The notes beneath the pieces were generated by a model. The model searched no databases. It saw nothing but the letters and a program-made list of their open reading frames with translations, and was not told the DNA's origin. A DNA stretch of 64,000 nucleotides, taken from Halomonas litopenaei (lineage in GTDB: Bacteria > Pseudomonadota > Gammaproteobacteria > Pseudomonadales > Halomonadaceae). The DNA lies in NCBI RefSeq assembly GCF_003045775.1, contig NZ_PXNS01000006.1:62001-126000 (forward strand). Direction: 5' to 3'. Both the position numbers and the translations under genes were made by a program. Below, one piece after another: positions 14,735-22,685 of this stretch. Numbering within the stretch: position 1 is the stretch's first letter; each line of letters starts with the position of its first letter.

Positions 14735-15958
14735 CTAGATGTAGTAGTCCTCGTCTTCCTGTGCCTTCAACAGGTCGCGCAAGGTATGGGCGTCGTCGCC
14801 CTTGAAGTAGACCAGGCCCCAGTGGGTACCGAAGGCGGTACGCTTGGTGACGGTCTCTTCCAGAGGTGCGGTCAGCTCGTGTGACTCGAAGTAGGGGTGG
14901 TCTTCCACCGACTCCGGGATTTCCAGACGGCTGACCACACGGCGGCGCGGATAGACCCCGAAACAGCCGGCGAAGCCGTTGGCGTCGACCACTTCGCGCG
15001 GGAAGAACTCGGCGACTTCCTCGGGCGTGGTCTTGGGGTCGAACACCAGCATGCTGGCCTGGTAGGCGTTGAAGCCATAGACCCGCTCGAGCAGCTCGAA
15101 CACCTTGAAGCCGGGCGGACGATAGGCCACTTCGCCGAAGTACATCTCGCCATCGCTGGTGACGAAGTACTCGGGGTGGATCAGGCCGAAATCGATGTCG
15201 AAGGCCTTGATCAGCTTCTCGATCTGCACGCGGATCTGCTCGCGGTAGCGCTCAAGCTCCGGCGAGGCCGGCACGAACACCGAATAACCCAGGGTCACGT
15301 ACTCGGAGATATTGAGAAAGGCGATCTTGCCATCATGGATCCAGGCCTCCACCGCGAACTCCCAGCCGTCCAGGTGGGATTCCATCAGCACCGGAAATTC
15401 CTCTTCCGGGATGGTGTCGACCTCGTCGGGTGTACGGATCACCCGGTGTCCAAGGCAGCCAGCCTTGTCGAAGGCCTTGAGGTGGATCGGGTCGTTGGGG
15501 TCACCGTCGAGCTTGAGCAGGGTCTGGTTGACCCGCTTGAGGAAGCGGATGACGTCCTGGTGGTCGTGGGCTTCCTCGAAGATGCCGACGCGAATACCGC
15601 CGAGCTGCGCACGCCGCTTCATCAGGGCCTTGTCACGCAGCAGCAGCGACTGGCCGTAGAGGCGCGGGTTGTCGAGTAGCACTGAGTTGATCGCTCCGGC
15701 CCACTCCACGGTTTCCTCGAACAGTGGAATGGACACGTCCACGCCCATGTCGCGCAGGGTCTCGGCGATTTCCAGCGAGCGGTCGTTGAGCCGTTCGAAG
15801 TTCCAGGAGACGTAGGGGATATCGTGCTGCTTGCAGTAGTCCTCGGCCCAGTCCGGGGCCACCACAACGTAGCGACGGTCGAAATTCTCGGCGGCCTCGA
15901 TGGCGTTCAGGCTCCAGCCGAGTAGTGCGATGTAGCCTTTGTTGGGATCCTTGTTCAT
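14735..15958 (-). CDS. ATP-grasp domain protein of unknown substrate
   Basis: A 407-residue protein of the ATP-grasp superfamily, which joins a carboxylate to an amine or similar acceptor through an acyl-phosphate. The N-terminal 100 residues form a Rossmann-like pre-ATP-grasp domain (YIALLGWSLNAIEAAENF). The middle has the nucleotide-binding loop region and HLDGWEFAVEAWIHDGK. The metal-binding end motif is MYFGEVAYRPPGFKVFE, comparable to the E-x-N-x-R-P-G-G segment of the superfamily. It is not carbamoyl-phosphate synthase, a PurK/PurT enzyme or D-Ala ligase by length and motif. It is likely co-transcribed with the papain-like gene downstream. A terminator-like hairpin lies in its leader. 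Confidence 0.75.
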   Translation of the reverse strand: MNKDPNKGYIALLGWSLNAIEAAENFDRRYVVVAPDWAEDYCKQHDIPYVSWNFERLNDRSLEIAETLRDMGVDVSIPLFEETVEWAGAINSVLLDNPRLYGQSLLLRDKALMKRRAQLGGIRVGIFEEAHDHQDVIRFLKRVNQTLLKLDGDPNDPIHLKAFDKAGCLGHRVIRTPDEVDTIPEEEFPVLMESHLDGWEFAVEAWIHDGKIAFLNISEYVTLGYSVFVPASPELERYREQIRVQIEKLIKAFDIDFGLIHPEYFVTSDGEMYFGEVAYRPPGFKVFELLERVYGFNAYQASMLVFDPKTTPEEVAEFFPREVVDANGFAGCFGVYPRRRVVSRLEIPESVEDHPYFESHELTAPLEETVTKRTAFGTHWGLVYFKGDDAHTLRDLLKAQEDEDYYI

Positions 15959-16023
15959 GCAGCGCCTCCTTGGAATGGGCGTTGGTGGGCGTAATAGTGC
16001 TGGTTGTTCGTGGTCGTCATCCT

Positions 16024-16061
16024 CAAAAAGTGACGCCTGGTGAGTATGAGCTCCCAGGCGT
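16024..16061 (-). promoter_or_regulatory. Terminator-like hairpin in the leader of the ATP-grasp gene
   Basis: Read on the minus strand, ACGCCTGG (16061-16054) pairs with CCAGGCGT (16040-16033) and is followed after three bases by TTTTT (16028-16024). This is an intrinsic-terminator shape about 65 bases before the ATG of the ATP-grasp gene, with no gene upstream on that strand to terminate. An attenuator is the simplest reading. Confidence 0.45.
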
Positions 16062-16150
16062 TAAGGTGCTTCCACCATACAGCTTCAGTGTAGAAGTCTC
16101 ACATTTCGAGCGCTGCATGACTGTTGAGGCAAAGTCTACTGGGTTTGCCC

Positions 16151-16179
16151 TTGTGGCCCGGGCATGACCTTGGTATAGT
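16151..16179 (+). promoter_or_regulatory. Possible promoter for the 4.5S RNA
   Basis: TTGTGG (16151-16156) and TATAGT (16174-16179) are separated by 17 bases and fit a sigma-70 promoter. It would start transcription near 16186, about 90 bases before the mature 4.5S RNA, implying a processed leader. A closer promoter was not seen. Confidence 0.45.
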
Positions 16180-16274
16180 GCCCGCGTCCTGAGCAAGAGG
16201 CTGATTTTTCAGGCCTTGCCCGGTGACGTTTTCAGGCAGTCGACATTTCCTTGTTGTCGAGCTCGCCTTGCTGT

Positions 16275-16386
16275 GGTGGCCCTGTCGGTCCTCCCGCAAC
16301 GCTAGACCGCAAACCCCGCCAGGCCCGGAAGGGAGCAACGGTAGTGGTGGACGCGTGTGCCGGGATGTGGCTGTCGGGGCCGCCTC
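16275..16386 (+). ncRNA. ffs: Signal recognition particle 4.5S RNA
   Basis: The conserved SRP RNA hairpin is present: CCTCCCGCAACGCTAG on the left, the apical GGCCCGGAAGGGAGCA (GGAA tetraloop with the Ffh-binding internal loops) and ACGCGTGTGCCGGGATGTGG on the right. The ends pair as GGTGGCCC (16275-16282) with GGGCCGCC (16377-16384), closing a rod of about 110 bases as in E. coli. It binds Ffh and targets membrane proteins to FtsY. The exact ends are estimated from base pairing. Confidence 0.95.
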
Positions 16387-16684
16387 CATTTCAGGCCATG
16401 CCTTTGATTCTTAAGGACCTTCTGCCTCATTGATCCCGCTGTTACACAACAGTGGTGCAAAGAGGTGGGACAACCGTGTCTGCTATCTTGCGCTGAGTAT
16501 TCCTTATTCCCGCATTTGTGGGTCGGTATTGAGGTGCCCCTTCGATGTGGCATTCGCCGGTCTGATGCGCCGCCCGCGCTGCGATACCAGGAACTTCCTG
16601 TTTACACAGCGGAGCGCCTTGCTCGGCGCCCCTACCTGTCTTTCTCGTCTCGGCTCTTCCTCGCCCAGGCGGATACTGCCATGC
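16387..16684. other. Spacer behind 4.5S RNA with no recognised content
   Basis: About 300 bases without a credible gene. Short open frames run through it in several phases, but none has a ribosome site and a known motif. I see no clear terminator for the 4.5S RNA here. Confidence 0.4.
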
Positions 16685-17647
16685 CTAGCGGATCTCGCGA
16701 TCCAGGGCAAAGTAGTCATCGGACTTGAGTTTGGCGATCTCCGCCGAGAGAGTGGATTCTTCGTTGCGCGACAGCAGCACGCTGGCGACGGCGCTCAGCG
16801 AACACAGCACCTCCTTGCATTCGGTGCGGGTGCGCTGGATCGACTGGCGTGCCAGCAGCAGGCACATGGCCTGGGCGCGGGCAGGGCGCTTGATCAGGGT
16901 GCCGTAAAGGTTACCGATGACCACGCCACTCAGCTCCTGGTCCTGGATCTCCCGATTGTCGTACTCACGGTAGAAGGCTTCTTCCTGGCCGTCGGGGATG
17001 AAGTAGTGGATGAACTCCTTGTAGTCGGGGTCGTAGGCGATGCTGCTGACGGCGTTGACCAGCTTCTTTTTCAGGGCGGCGTGCTCGGGATCCTGCTCGT
17101 CGACCTTGGCGAGCCGGCTGGCAATCTTGACTGCGCCTTCCAGTTCACGCAGCAGGTGGGCGTAGCCTGAGTTGATCTCGTCATGGCAGCGGGCGATATC
17201 GTCGAAGTCGCTCTTGATGCTGGCGACCATGCCGTCGCCTTCGGGCAGGCTGCCGAGGACAGGGAACAGCAGGTACTTGTGGACGTGGCAGCTCTCGTAG
17301 TAGCGCGAGACCTCGTCCTTGAACGCCTGCAGGTATTCGCCGACCTCTTCCAGGTAGTCGTCGTTCTGCTCGATATGCCGCTGGACCGCATCCACACCAT
17401 CCTGTTTCCACAGCCGGTTGAGGCGTCGTTCGATCTTGCCGGCGTTGGTGATCATGCTGTTGAAGTCTTTTGACAGCTGGATGGTGGTTTCCTGGACCTT
17501 GGTCACGGCGATGGCGCGGGCCTGGTCATTGATGCCGACCTCGCGAGCCATGCGCCGCTGACGGTGATTGTCCAGCGTCCAGGACACGAAGGCACCGAGG
17601 ATCGCCAGGCTGGTGGCGATGTCCACGCCAATCGATAGGTTGTCCAC
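16685..17647 (-). CDS. Unrecognised membrane-anchored helical protein
   Basis: A 320-residue protein starting at GTG 17647. One membrane segment at the N-terminus (IGVDIATSLAILGAFVSWTL, residues 5-24) is followed by a short Arg-rich stretch, so the remainder should face the cytoplasm. It is almost entirely helical with coiled-coil character (about 45-110) and a Cys/His patch SCHVHKY near residue 119. No enzymatic motif is visible. It is transcribed alone, divergent from the aldo/keto reductase gene with 220 bases between them. Comparable single-anchor helical proteins occur next to defence and signalling genes, but nothing here points to a role. Confidence 0.6.
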   Translation of the reverse strand: MDNLSIGVDIATSLAILGAFVSWTLDNHRQRRMAREVGINDQARAIAVTKVQETTIQLSKDFNSMITNAGKIERRLNRLWKQDGVDAVQRHIEQNDDYLEEVGEYLQAFKDEVSRYYESCHVHKYLLFPVLGSLPEGDGMVASIKSDFDDIARCHDEINSGYAHLLRELEGAVKIASRLAKVDEQDPEHAALKKKLVNAVSSIAYDPDYKEFIHYFIPDGQEEAFYREYDNREIQDQELSGVVIGNLYGTLIKRPARAQAMCLLLARQSIQRTRTECKEVLCSLSAVASVLLSRNEESTLSAEIAKLKSDDYFALDREIR

Positions 17648-17867
17648 TGCGTTGTCTATCCTTTTTAGGGGTTATCGTTATGTGCTGGGAATCGCTTCCG
17701 GGTTACCAGAAACGATGGCCGTCTCGCGGGCATACTGGTGTAGCCTTAAACAGGTATGCTGAATCGAGCTAATACGATAGTAGTGGTTGTCGATGACGCT
17801 TAGAAGCGGAAATCCCGTCGTTTCGATGTGGGTTGTCAGTTTTTTATCAACATGATCGGGAGATTGC

Positions 17868-18893
17868 ATGTCAGACGTCCTTCGTCGGCTCGAGCGGTTG
17901 CGGGCGTCAGCCATCGGCCTTGGCTGCATGAACGTGTCCCACGCCTATGGCAGTCCGTTGCCGGAAGCCGAGGCGGTCAGGGTGTTGCAGCACGCTTTCG
18001 AGGTGGGCTACCGCCACTTCGATACCGCCACCCTCTACGGCAAGACGGCCAATGAGCGAGTCGTGGGGCAAGCGCTTGCCGGTCGCCGTGAAGAGGTCTT
18101 CCTGGCCAGCAAGTGTGGCATGGCCTTCGACCCGGAGATCGGTGCCAAGCGCATCGACGGGCGGCCTGAGACGCTGCGCCGCCAATGCGAGCAAAGCCTT
18201 TCGCGACTGAAGACCGATCATCTGGATCTCTACTACCTGCATCGACGGGATCGTCAGGTGCCGATCGAGGAGAGCGTGGGAGAACTTGGACGACTCGAGC
18301 AGGAAGGCAAGATCGGCGGGGTCGGGCTGTCCGAGGTGTCGGCGGCGACGCTCAGGCAGGCCCGGCAGGAGCATCCCATCGCGGCGGTGCAGTCGGAGTA
18401 CTCGGTGTGGACGCGCAACCCCGAGATCGCGCTGCTCGACGCCTGCCGTGAGTCGAATACCGTGCTGGTGGCGTTCAGCCCGCTGGGGCGCGCCTTTCTG
18501 ACCGGTACCCTGCGTGACCCCGCCAGGCTCGAGGAGGCCGACATGCGCCGAGGCATGCCGCGCTTTAGTGCCGACAACTACCCGCGCAATCTCGCCCTGC
18601 TGGCCGAGTTCGAGGCACTGGCGCACCAGCGCGAGTGCACCCCCGCCCAGTTGGCGCTGGCCTGGCTGAGAGGGCAGGGGGCGGACGTGATACCGATCCC
18701 CGGATCGCGTACCGCTGCCCACCAGGAAGAGAACCTGGCTGCCGAGGCGCTGACGCTGGATGCCGGCACGCTTGCGCTGATCAACGCCATGATGACGCCG
18801 GACCAGGTGGTCGGTGCGCGTTACAGCGAGGCCCAGCAGGCGGATATCGACACCGAGGAGTTTGCAACGGCGCGTGGCGACGGGGATCACTGA
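17868..18893 (+). CDS. Aldo/keto reductase
   Basis: A 341-residue NADPH-dependent TIM-barrel oxidoreductase. The family tetrad is visible: Asp and Tyr in FDTATLYGKTANE, Lys in FLASKCGMAF and His in DLYYLHRRD. The cofactor-binding end reads VIPIPGSRTAAHQEEN, typical of the YajO/AKR11-13-like group. It reduces aldehydes or ketones; the substrate cannot be told from sequence. The gene stands alone, followed after about 170 bases by a succinate-semialdehyde dehydrogenase on the same strand, so aldehyde detoxification by both is possible but not shown. The ATG is the first in frame, with GGGAGA close upstream. Confidence 0.9.
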   Translation: MSDVLRRLERLRASAIGLGCMNVSHAYGSPLPEAEAVRVLQHAFEVGYRHFDTATLYGKTANERVVGQALAGRREEVFLASKCGMAFDPEIGAKRIDGRPETLRRQCEQSLSRLKTDHLDLYYLHRRDRQVPIEESVGELGRLEQEGKIGGVGLSEVSAATLRQARQEHPIAAVQSEYSVWTRNPEIALLDACRESNTVLVAFSPLGRAFLTGTLRDPARLEEADMRRGMPRFSADNYPRNLALLAEFEALAHQRECTPAQLALAWLRGQGADVIPIPGSRTAAHQEENLAAEALTLDAGTLALINAMMTPDQVVGARYSEAQQADIDTEEFATARGDGDH

Positions 18894-19066
18894 AGCGTCG
18901 ACAGTCCTCGGGAGGAGAAATTTGTTCGGCAGCCACGCCGAACTCTGGTCGAATCCTCCTGTCCACCGTGGCGGGCCGGCGCTATGCTGTTTAGCCCCCT
19001 GAATCTGCCGAGAGCCTTCGCCATGCGAAGGCTGGTCGCACAGCCATGCCGCAAGGAGAGACAGCC

Positions 19067-20437
19067 ATGAGCCACTACAAGGTTACCAACCCGGCGACCG
19101 GAGAGGTCGAAGCCACCTACCCCGACGCCAGCGACGGCGAGATTCTGAAGGCCGTGGAGTCGGCGCATCAGGCGTATCTGGCCTGGCGTGACGTTACCCC
19201 CGCCGAGCGTGCGGCGCTGCTGCACCGGGTCGCCGACCTGCACGAACAGCGTCGTGACCAGCTCGCCGATATCATCGTGCGCGAGATGGGCAAGCCGAAG
19301 TCCCAGGCCCTGGGCGAAATGTCGGTGGTGGTGGACATCTACCGCTACTACGCCGACAACGGCCCGGCCTGGCTGGAGCCGGAGCCCATCGTCACCGGCG
19401 GTGCCAAGGCCGAGGTGCGCAAGCAGGGACTCGGGGTGCTGCTGGGCATCATGCCCTGGAACTTCCCCTACTATCAGGTGGCGCGCTTTGCCGGGCCCAA
19501 TGTGCTCAACGGCAACACCATCCTGCTCAAGCACGCCCCCCAGTGCCCGGAATCGGCCAAGGCCATCGAGGACATCTTCACCGAGGCGGGGGCGCCCAAG
19601 GGGCTTTACACCAACCTCTACGCCAGCAACGAGCAGGTGGGCGAGCTGATCGCCGACCCACGGGTGCAGGGCGTGTCGCTGACCGGTTCAGAGCGTGCTG
19701 GCGCGGCGGTGGCCGAGCAGGCCGGTCGCCAGCTCAAGAAGGTGGTGCTGGAGCTGGGGGGCTCCGATCCCTTCCTGGTGCTGCCCGACGCCGATCTGGA
19801 ACAGGCCGTCAAGCAGGCGGTGCAGGGGCGTTTCGGTAACTGCGGTCAGGCCTGTAACGCGGCCAAGCGGATCATCGTCGACGACGCCGTCTACGATGAC
19901 TTCCTGGCGGCCTTCCGCGAGGCGGTGGAGCAGATCAAGGTCGGCGATCCCATGGCGGACGATACCGTGATGGGACCGATGTCCTCGGAGCAGGCGCTTA
20001 CCAACCTGGATGCTCAGGTCCAGGACGCGATCCGCCAGGGCGCGACCCTGGTCACCGGCGGCAAGCGCCTGGATCGCGCTGGCGCCTGGTACGCCCCGAC
20101 CCTGCTGACCGGCGTGACCCGCGACATGCGCATCTTCCAGGAGGAGCTGTTCGGACCGGTGGCTGTGGTCTACCGCGCCGCCGATCTGGAGGACGCGATC
20201 GACCTGGCCAACGACACGCCCTATGGCCTGGGTGCAGTGATCCAGACCTCCAACCCCGAGGGAGCGCTCGAGCTGGCCAATCGTCTCGAGGTGGGCATGG
20301 TCCACATCAACGAGCCGCCCGGCAGCGAAGCCGAGCTGCCCTTCGGTGGCGTCAAGCGCTCCGGCTTCGGCCGTGAGCTTGGCAAGGATGGCATGGATGA
20401 GTTCGTCAACCGCCAGATGGTGAAGATGGCACGCTGA
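19067..20437 (+). CDS. sad: NAD(P)-dependent succinate-semialdehyde dehydrogenase, Sad/YneI type
   Basis: A 456-residue aldehyde dehydrogenase. The start at 19067 is set by AAGGAGAG about 7 bases upstream. Landmarks are MPWNFPYYQV (cofactor-binding and oxyanion region), LLKHAPQCPESA, the catalytic Glu in VLELGGSDPF and the nucleophile Cys263 in GQACNAAKR. The HAP in place of the usual KPA/KPS after LLK, and the overall length, match the E. coli Sad (YneI) group rather than GabD. It oxidises succinate semialdehyde, and perhaps other short aldehydes, in GABA, putrescine or arginine catabolism. The acetylpolyamine amidohydrolase further right would fit a polyamine-degradation theme, though the genes are not in one operon. 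Confidence 0.88.
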   Translation: MSHYKVTNPATGEVEATYPDASDGEILKAVESAHQAYLAWRDVTPAERAALLHRVADLHEQRRDQLADIIVREMGKPKSQALGEMSVVVDIYRYYADNGPAWLEPEPIVTGGAKAEVRKQGLGVLLGIMPWNFPYYQVARFAGPNVLNGNTILLKHAPQCPESAKAIEDIFTEAGAPKGLYTNLYASNEQVGELIADPRVQGVSLTGSERAGAAVAEQAGRQLKKVVLELGGSDPFLVLPDADLEQAVKQAVQGRFGNCGQACNAAKRIIVDDAVYDDFLAAFREAVEQIKVGDPMADDTVMGPMSSEQALTNLDAQVQDAIRQGATLVTGGKRLDRAGAWYAPTLLTGVTRDMRIFQEELFGPVAVVYRAADLEDAIDLANDTPYGLGAVIQTSNPEGALELANRLEVGMVHINEPPGSEAELPFGGVKRSGFGRELGKDGMDEFVNRQMVKMAR

Positions 20438-20686
20438 TCCCGGGCCGACATTTGAGCCGACAGCGGGATGCGCCGCTGGACAAGGACCCGTCAAGTTCGC
20501 TTGGCGGGTTCTTGCGTTCAGGAGGACTCGATCCGCGAGGACAAAACAGGATGCCAAGGCTAGTGCCAGTGTCTATGGTGACGCCATGGGCCCTTGTCCG
20601 CGGTTGAATCGAGATGGCGGCTCGTATCCAGGGAACCTCGCCGTCGTCGAGCTTTCCAATGACCATCGACCAAGGAGGAGTGCGAT

Positions 20687-21430
20687 ATGAATGCCAAGTA
20701 CCTGCTCGACCAACTGATGAAACAGGCCGGCGGTTCGTCTTCCGGCGGTTCGTCTTCCGGCAAGGGCGGCTTCGACGTGCAGGGGCTGATCAACAGCGTC
20801 TCGTCCCAGCTGTCCGGGGGATCGTCGTCGTCCAGCGGTGGCGGCGGCATGGACATGAAGAGCCTGCTCGGCGGCGGTGCGCTGGGCATGCTGATGGGGT
20901 CCAAGCGCGGCCGCAGCATGGGCGGCAAGGCGATCAAGTATGGCGCCATCGCCGGCGTCGGCATGCTGGCCTGGAAGGCCTGGCAGAAGTCCCGTGGCGG
21001 TGACGAGGCCACCCCCGCGTCTCAGGGGGCTCAATCCGGTGAAGGGGCTCCGCTGGAGGAGCTCGGCGGCGAGGCCCAGGAACGGCGTAGCCTGGAGGTA
21101 TTGCAGGCGGTGATCATGGCGGCCCGGGCCGACGGCCACATCGACGCCCAGGAGCGCGCCCTGATCAGCGAGCAGATTCAGCAGCTCGGGGCCGATGATG
21201 AGCTGCATGCCTGGGTCGAGCGTCAGCTCCAGGCACCGCTGGACGCCCAAGCCCTGGCCAGTCAGGCCGACTCGCCCCAGGCGGCGCGGGAGATGTACCT
21301 GGCCAGCGCCGCGGTGATCGACGACCAGAATGCCATGGAACGTGCCTGGCTGGACGAGCTGGGCACCGCGCTGTCGCTGGACGAGAACGTGCGTCGCGAA
21401 CTGGAACGCCAGCTCGAGGGGCAGGGCTGA
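20687..21430 (+). CDS. YebE/DUF533 family protein with TerB-like domain
   Basis: A 247-residue protein with a helical N-terminus, a Ser/Gly-rich linker (about residues 15-55, containing two copies of GGSSS), a short hydrophobic glycine-rich segment (MGGKAIKYGAIAGVGMLAW) likely to be membrane-associated, and a C-terminal helical TerB-like domain (about 120-245) with the acidic motif ARADGHIDAQERAL. The layout matches E. coli YebE, an inner-membrane protein responding to envelope stress; molecular function is unknown. AAGGAGG lies about 8 bases before the ATG. A good intrinsic terminator follows at 21511. Confidence 0.85.
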   Translation: MNAKYLLDQLMKQAGGSSSGGSSSGKGGFDVQGLINSVSSQLSGGSSSSSGGGGMDMKSLLGGGALGMLMGSKRGRSMGGKAIKYGAIAGVGMLAWKAWQKSRGGDEATPASQGAQSGEGAPLEELGGEAQERRSLEVLQAVIMAARADGHIDAQERALISEQIQQLGADDELHAWVERQLQAPLDAQALASQADSPQAAREMYLASAAVIDDQNAMERAWLDELGTALSLDENVRRELERQLEGQG

Positions 21431-21510
21431 GCCACCGTCACGCACGACCACTTGAGAAGCCCTCGGACAAGCTCTGACAAGAGGCCTGACAGAAAAGCCT
21501 TTTGATGATG

Positions 21511-21539
21511 AAGCCCGGCGCCGGTCGCCGGGCTTCCCT
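21511..21539 (+). terminator. Intrinsic terminator after the yebE-like gene
   Basis: AAGCCCGGCG (21511-21520) pairs with CGCCGGGCTT (21526-21535) around CCGGT, followed by CCCTTG. The T-run is short. Confidence 0.65.
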
Positions 21540-21635
21540 TGTTGACGGGCCCGGCGGCACAATACGTTCGGCCGATTTGCGCTGAAGGCGTTGTCGGTCA
21601 ACCCGTCGCCGGTCAACAAAAGGAATAATGCAAGC

Positions 21636-22667
21636 ATGCAGGTGTACCACAGTGAAGCGACCAAGCTGCGTCGTGCCAGGACCGAACTCCACGATGGCCA
21701 GCTGATGACCCCCTTCGAGTGCCCCGAGCGGGTCGACCTGGTGCTCGCACGGCTCCGTGACAGTGGTGTCGGACCAGTGGCCGCGCCGAGGGAGCACGGC
21801 TTGGCGCCGGTGCTTGCGGTGCATGATGCAGCCTACGTCGAGTTTCTCTCGACCTGCTGGGACGAATGGCAGGCCGCCGGTCACGGCGGCGAGGCCATCC
21901 CCACCATCTGGCCGACACGCACCATGCGCGAAGATCGTATTCCCGGCCATGTCGGCGGCAAGCTCGGCTACTATGCCCTCGGTGGCGATACCTCGATTTC
22001 CCCCGGCACCTTCGAGGCGGCGATGGCCAGCAAGGACGTGGCGCTGTCGGCCTACGAGCACACCGCTTCCAGCGGCCAGCCGAGCTTCGGCCTGTGCCGC
22101 CCGCCGGGTCATCACGCCGCCAGTGATCAGTTCGGTGGCTACTGCTTTTTCAACAATGCGGCCATCGTGGCCCAGCGTGCGCTCGACGATGGTCATGCTC
22201 GGGTGGCGATCCTCGACGTCGACTTCCACCACGGCAACGGCACCCAGCAGATCTTCTATGGCCGTGACGATGTCCTGACCCAGTCGATCCACGGCGACCC
22301 GGACCAGTGCTTTCCCTACTATCTCGGCCACGCCGACGAGAAGGGCGAGGGGCCGGGGCTTGGCTACAACGTCAACTATCCGCTGCCGCCGGGTACCGAC
22401 TATGCCACCTGGCGCGAGCGCCTGGAGCTTGCCCTGGCCGAGATCAGCGACAAGCAGGCAAGCCTTCTGGTGGTGTCGCTGGGTGTCGATACCTTCGAAG
22501 GCGACCCCATCTCGAGCTTCCGCCTCAAGAGCGATGACTTCCTCGACATGGGGCGTCGGCTGGCAAGCCTGGGCCTGCCCAGCGTCATCCTGATGGAGGG
22601 CGGCTACGCGGTGGAAGAGATCGGCGTCAATGTGGCCAAGGTGCTTCAGGGCTTCCAGGGCGCCTAG
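21636..22667 (+). CDS. Acetylpolyamine amidohydrolase (HDAC superfamily)
   Basis: A 343-residue zinc-dependent deacetylase. Catalytic landmarks are RPPGHHAA (paired His), the metal ligands in ILDVDFHHGNG, and later VSLGVDTFEGDP and MEGGYAVEEIG. The N-terminus MQVYHSEATKLRRARTELHDG, the HVGGKLGYYALGGDT region and the IWPTR segment fit the acetylpolyamine aminohydrolases of Pseudomonas and Mycoplana rather than acetoin-utilisation AcuC. It should remove acetyl groups from N-acetylputrescine, N-acetylcadaverine or similar amines in the cytoplasm, freeing them for catabolism. I place the start at 21636 with AAAGGA upstream; an in-frame ATG further up would add 15 residues. Confidence 0.85.
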   Translation: MQVYHSEATKLRRARTELHDGQLMTPFECPERVDLVLARLRDSGVGPVAAPREHGLAPVLAVHDAAYVEFLSTCWDEWQAAGHGGEAIPTIWPTRTMREDRIPGHVGGKLGYYALGGDTSISPGTFEAAMASKDVALSAYEHTASSGQPSFGLCRPPGHHAASDQFGGYCFFNNAAIVAQRALDDGHARVAILDVDFHHGNGTQQIFYGRDDVLTQSIHGDPDQCFPYYLGHADEKGEGPGLGYNVNYPLPPGTDYATWRERLELALAEISDKQASLLVVSLGVDTFEGDPISSFRLKSDDFLDMGRRLASLGLPSVILMEGGYAVEEIGVNVAKVLQGFQGA

Positions 22668-22685
22668 GCTTCCAGGGGGCGGCGT

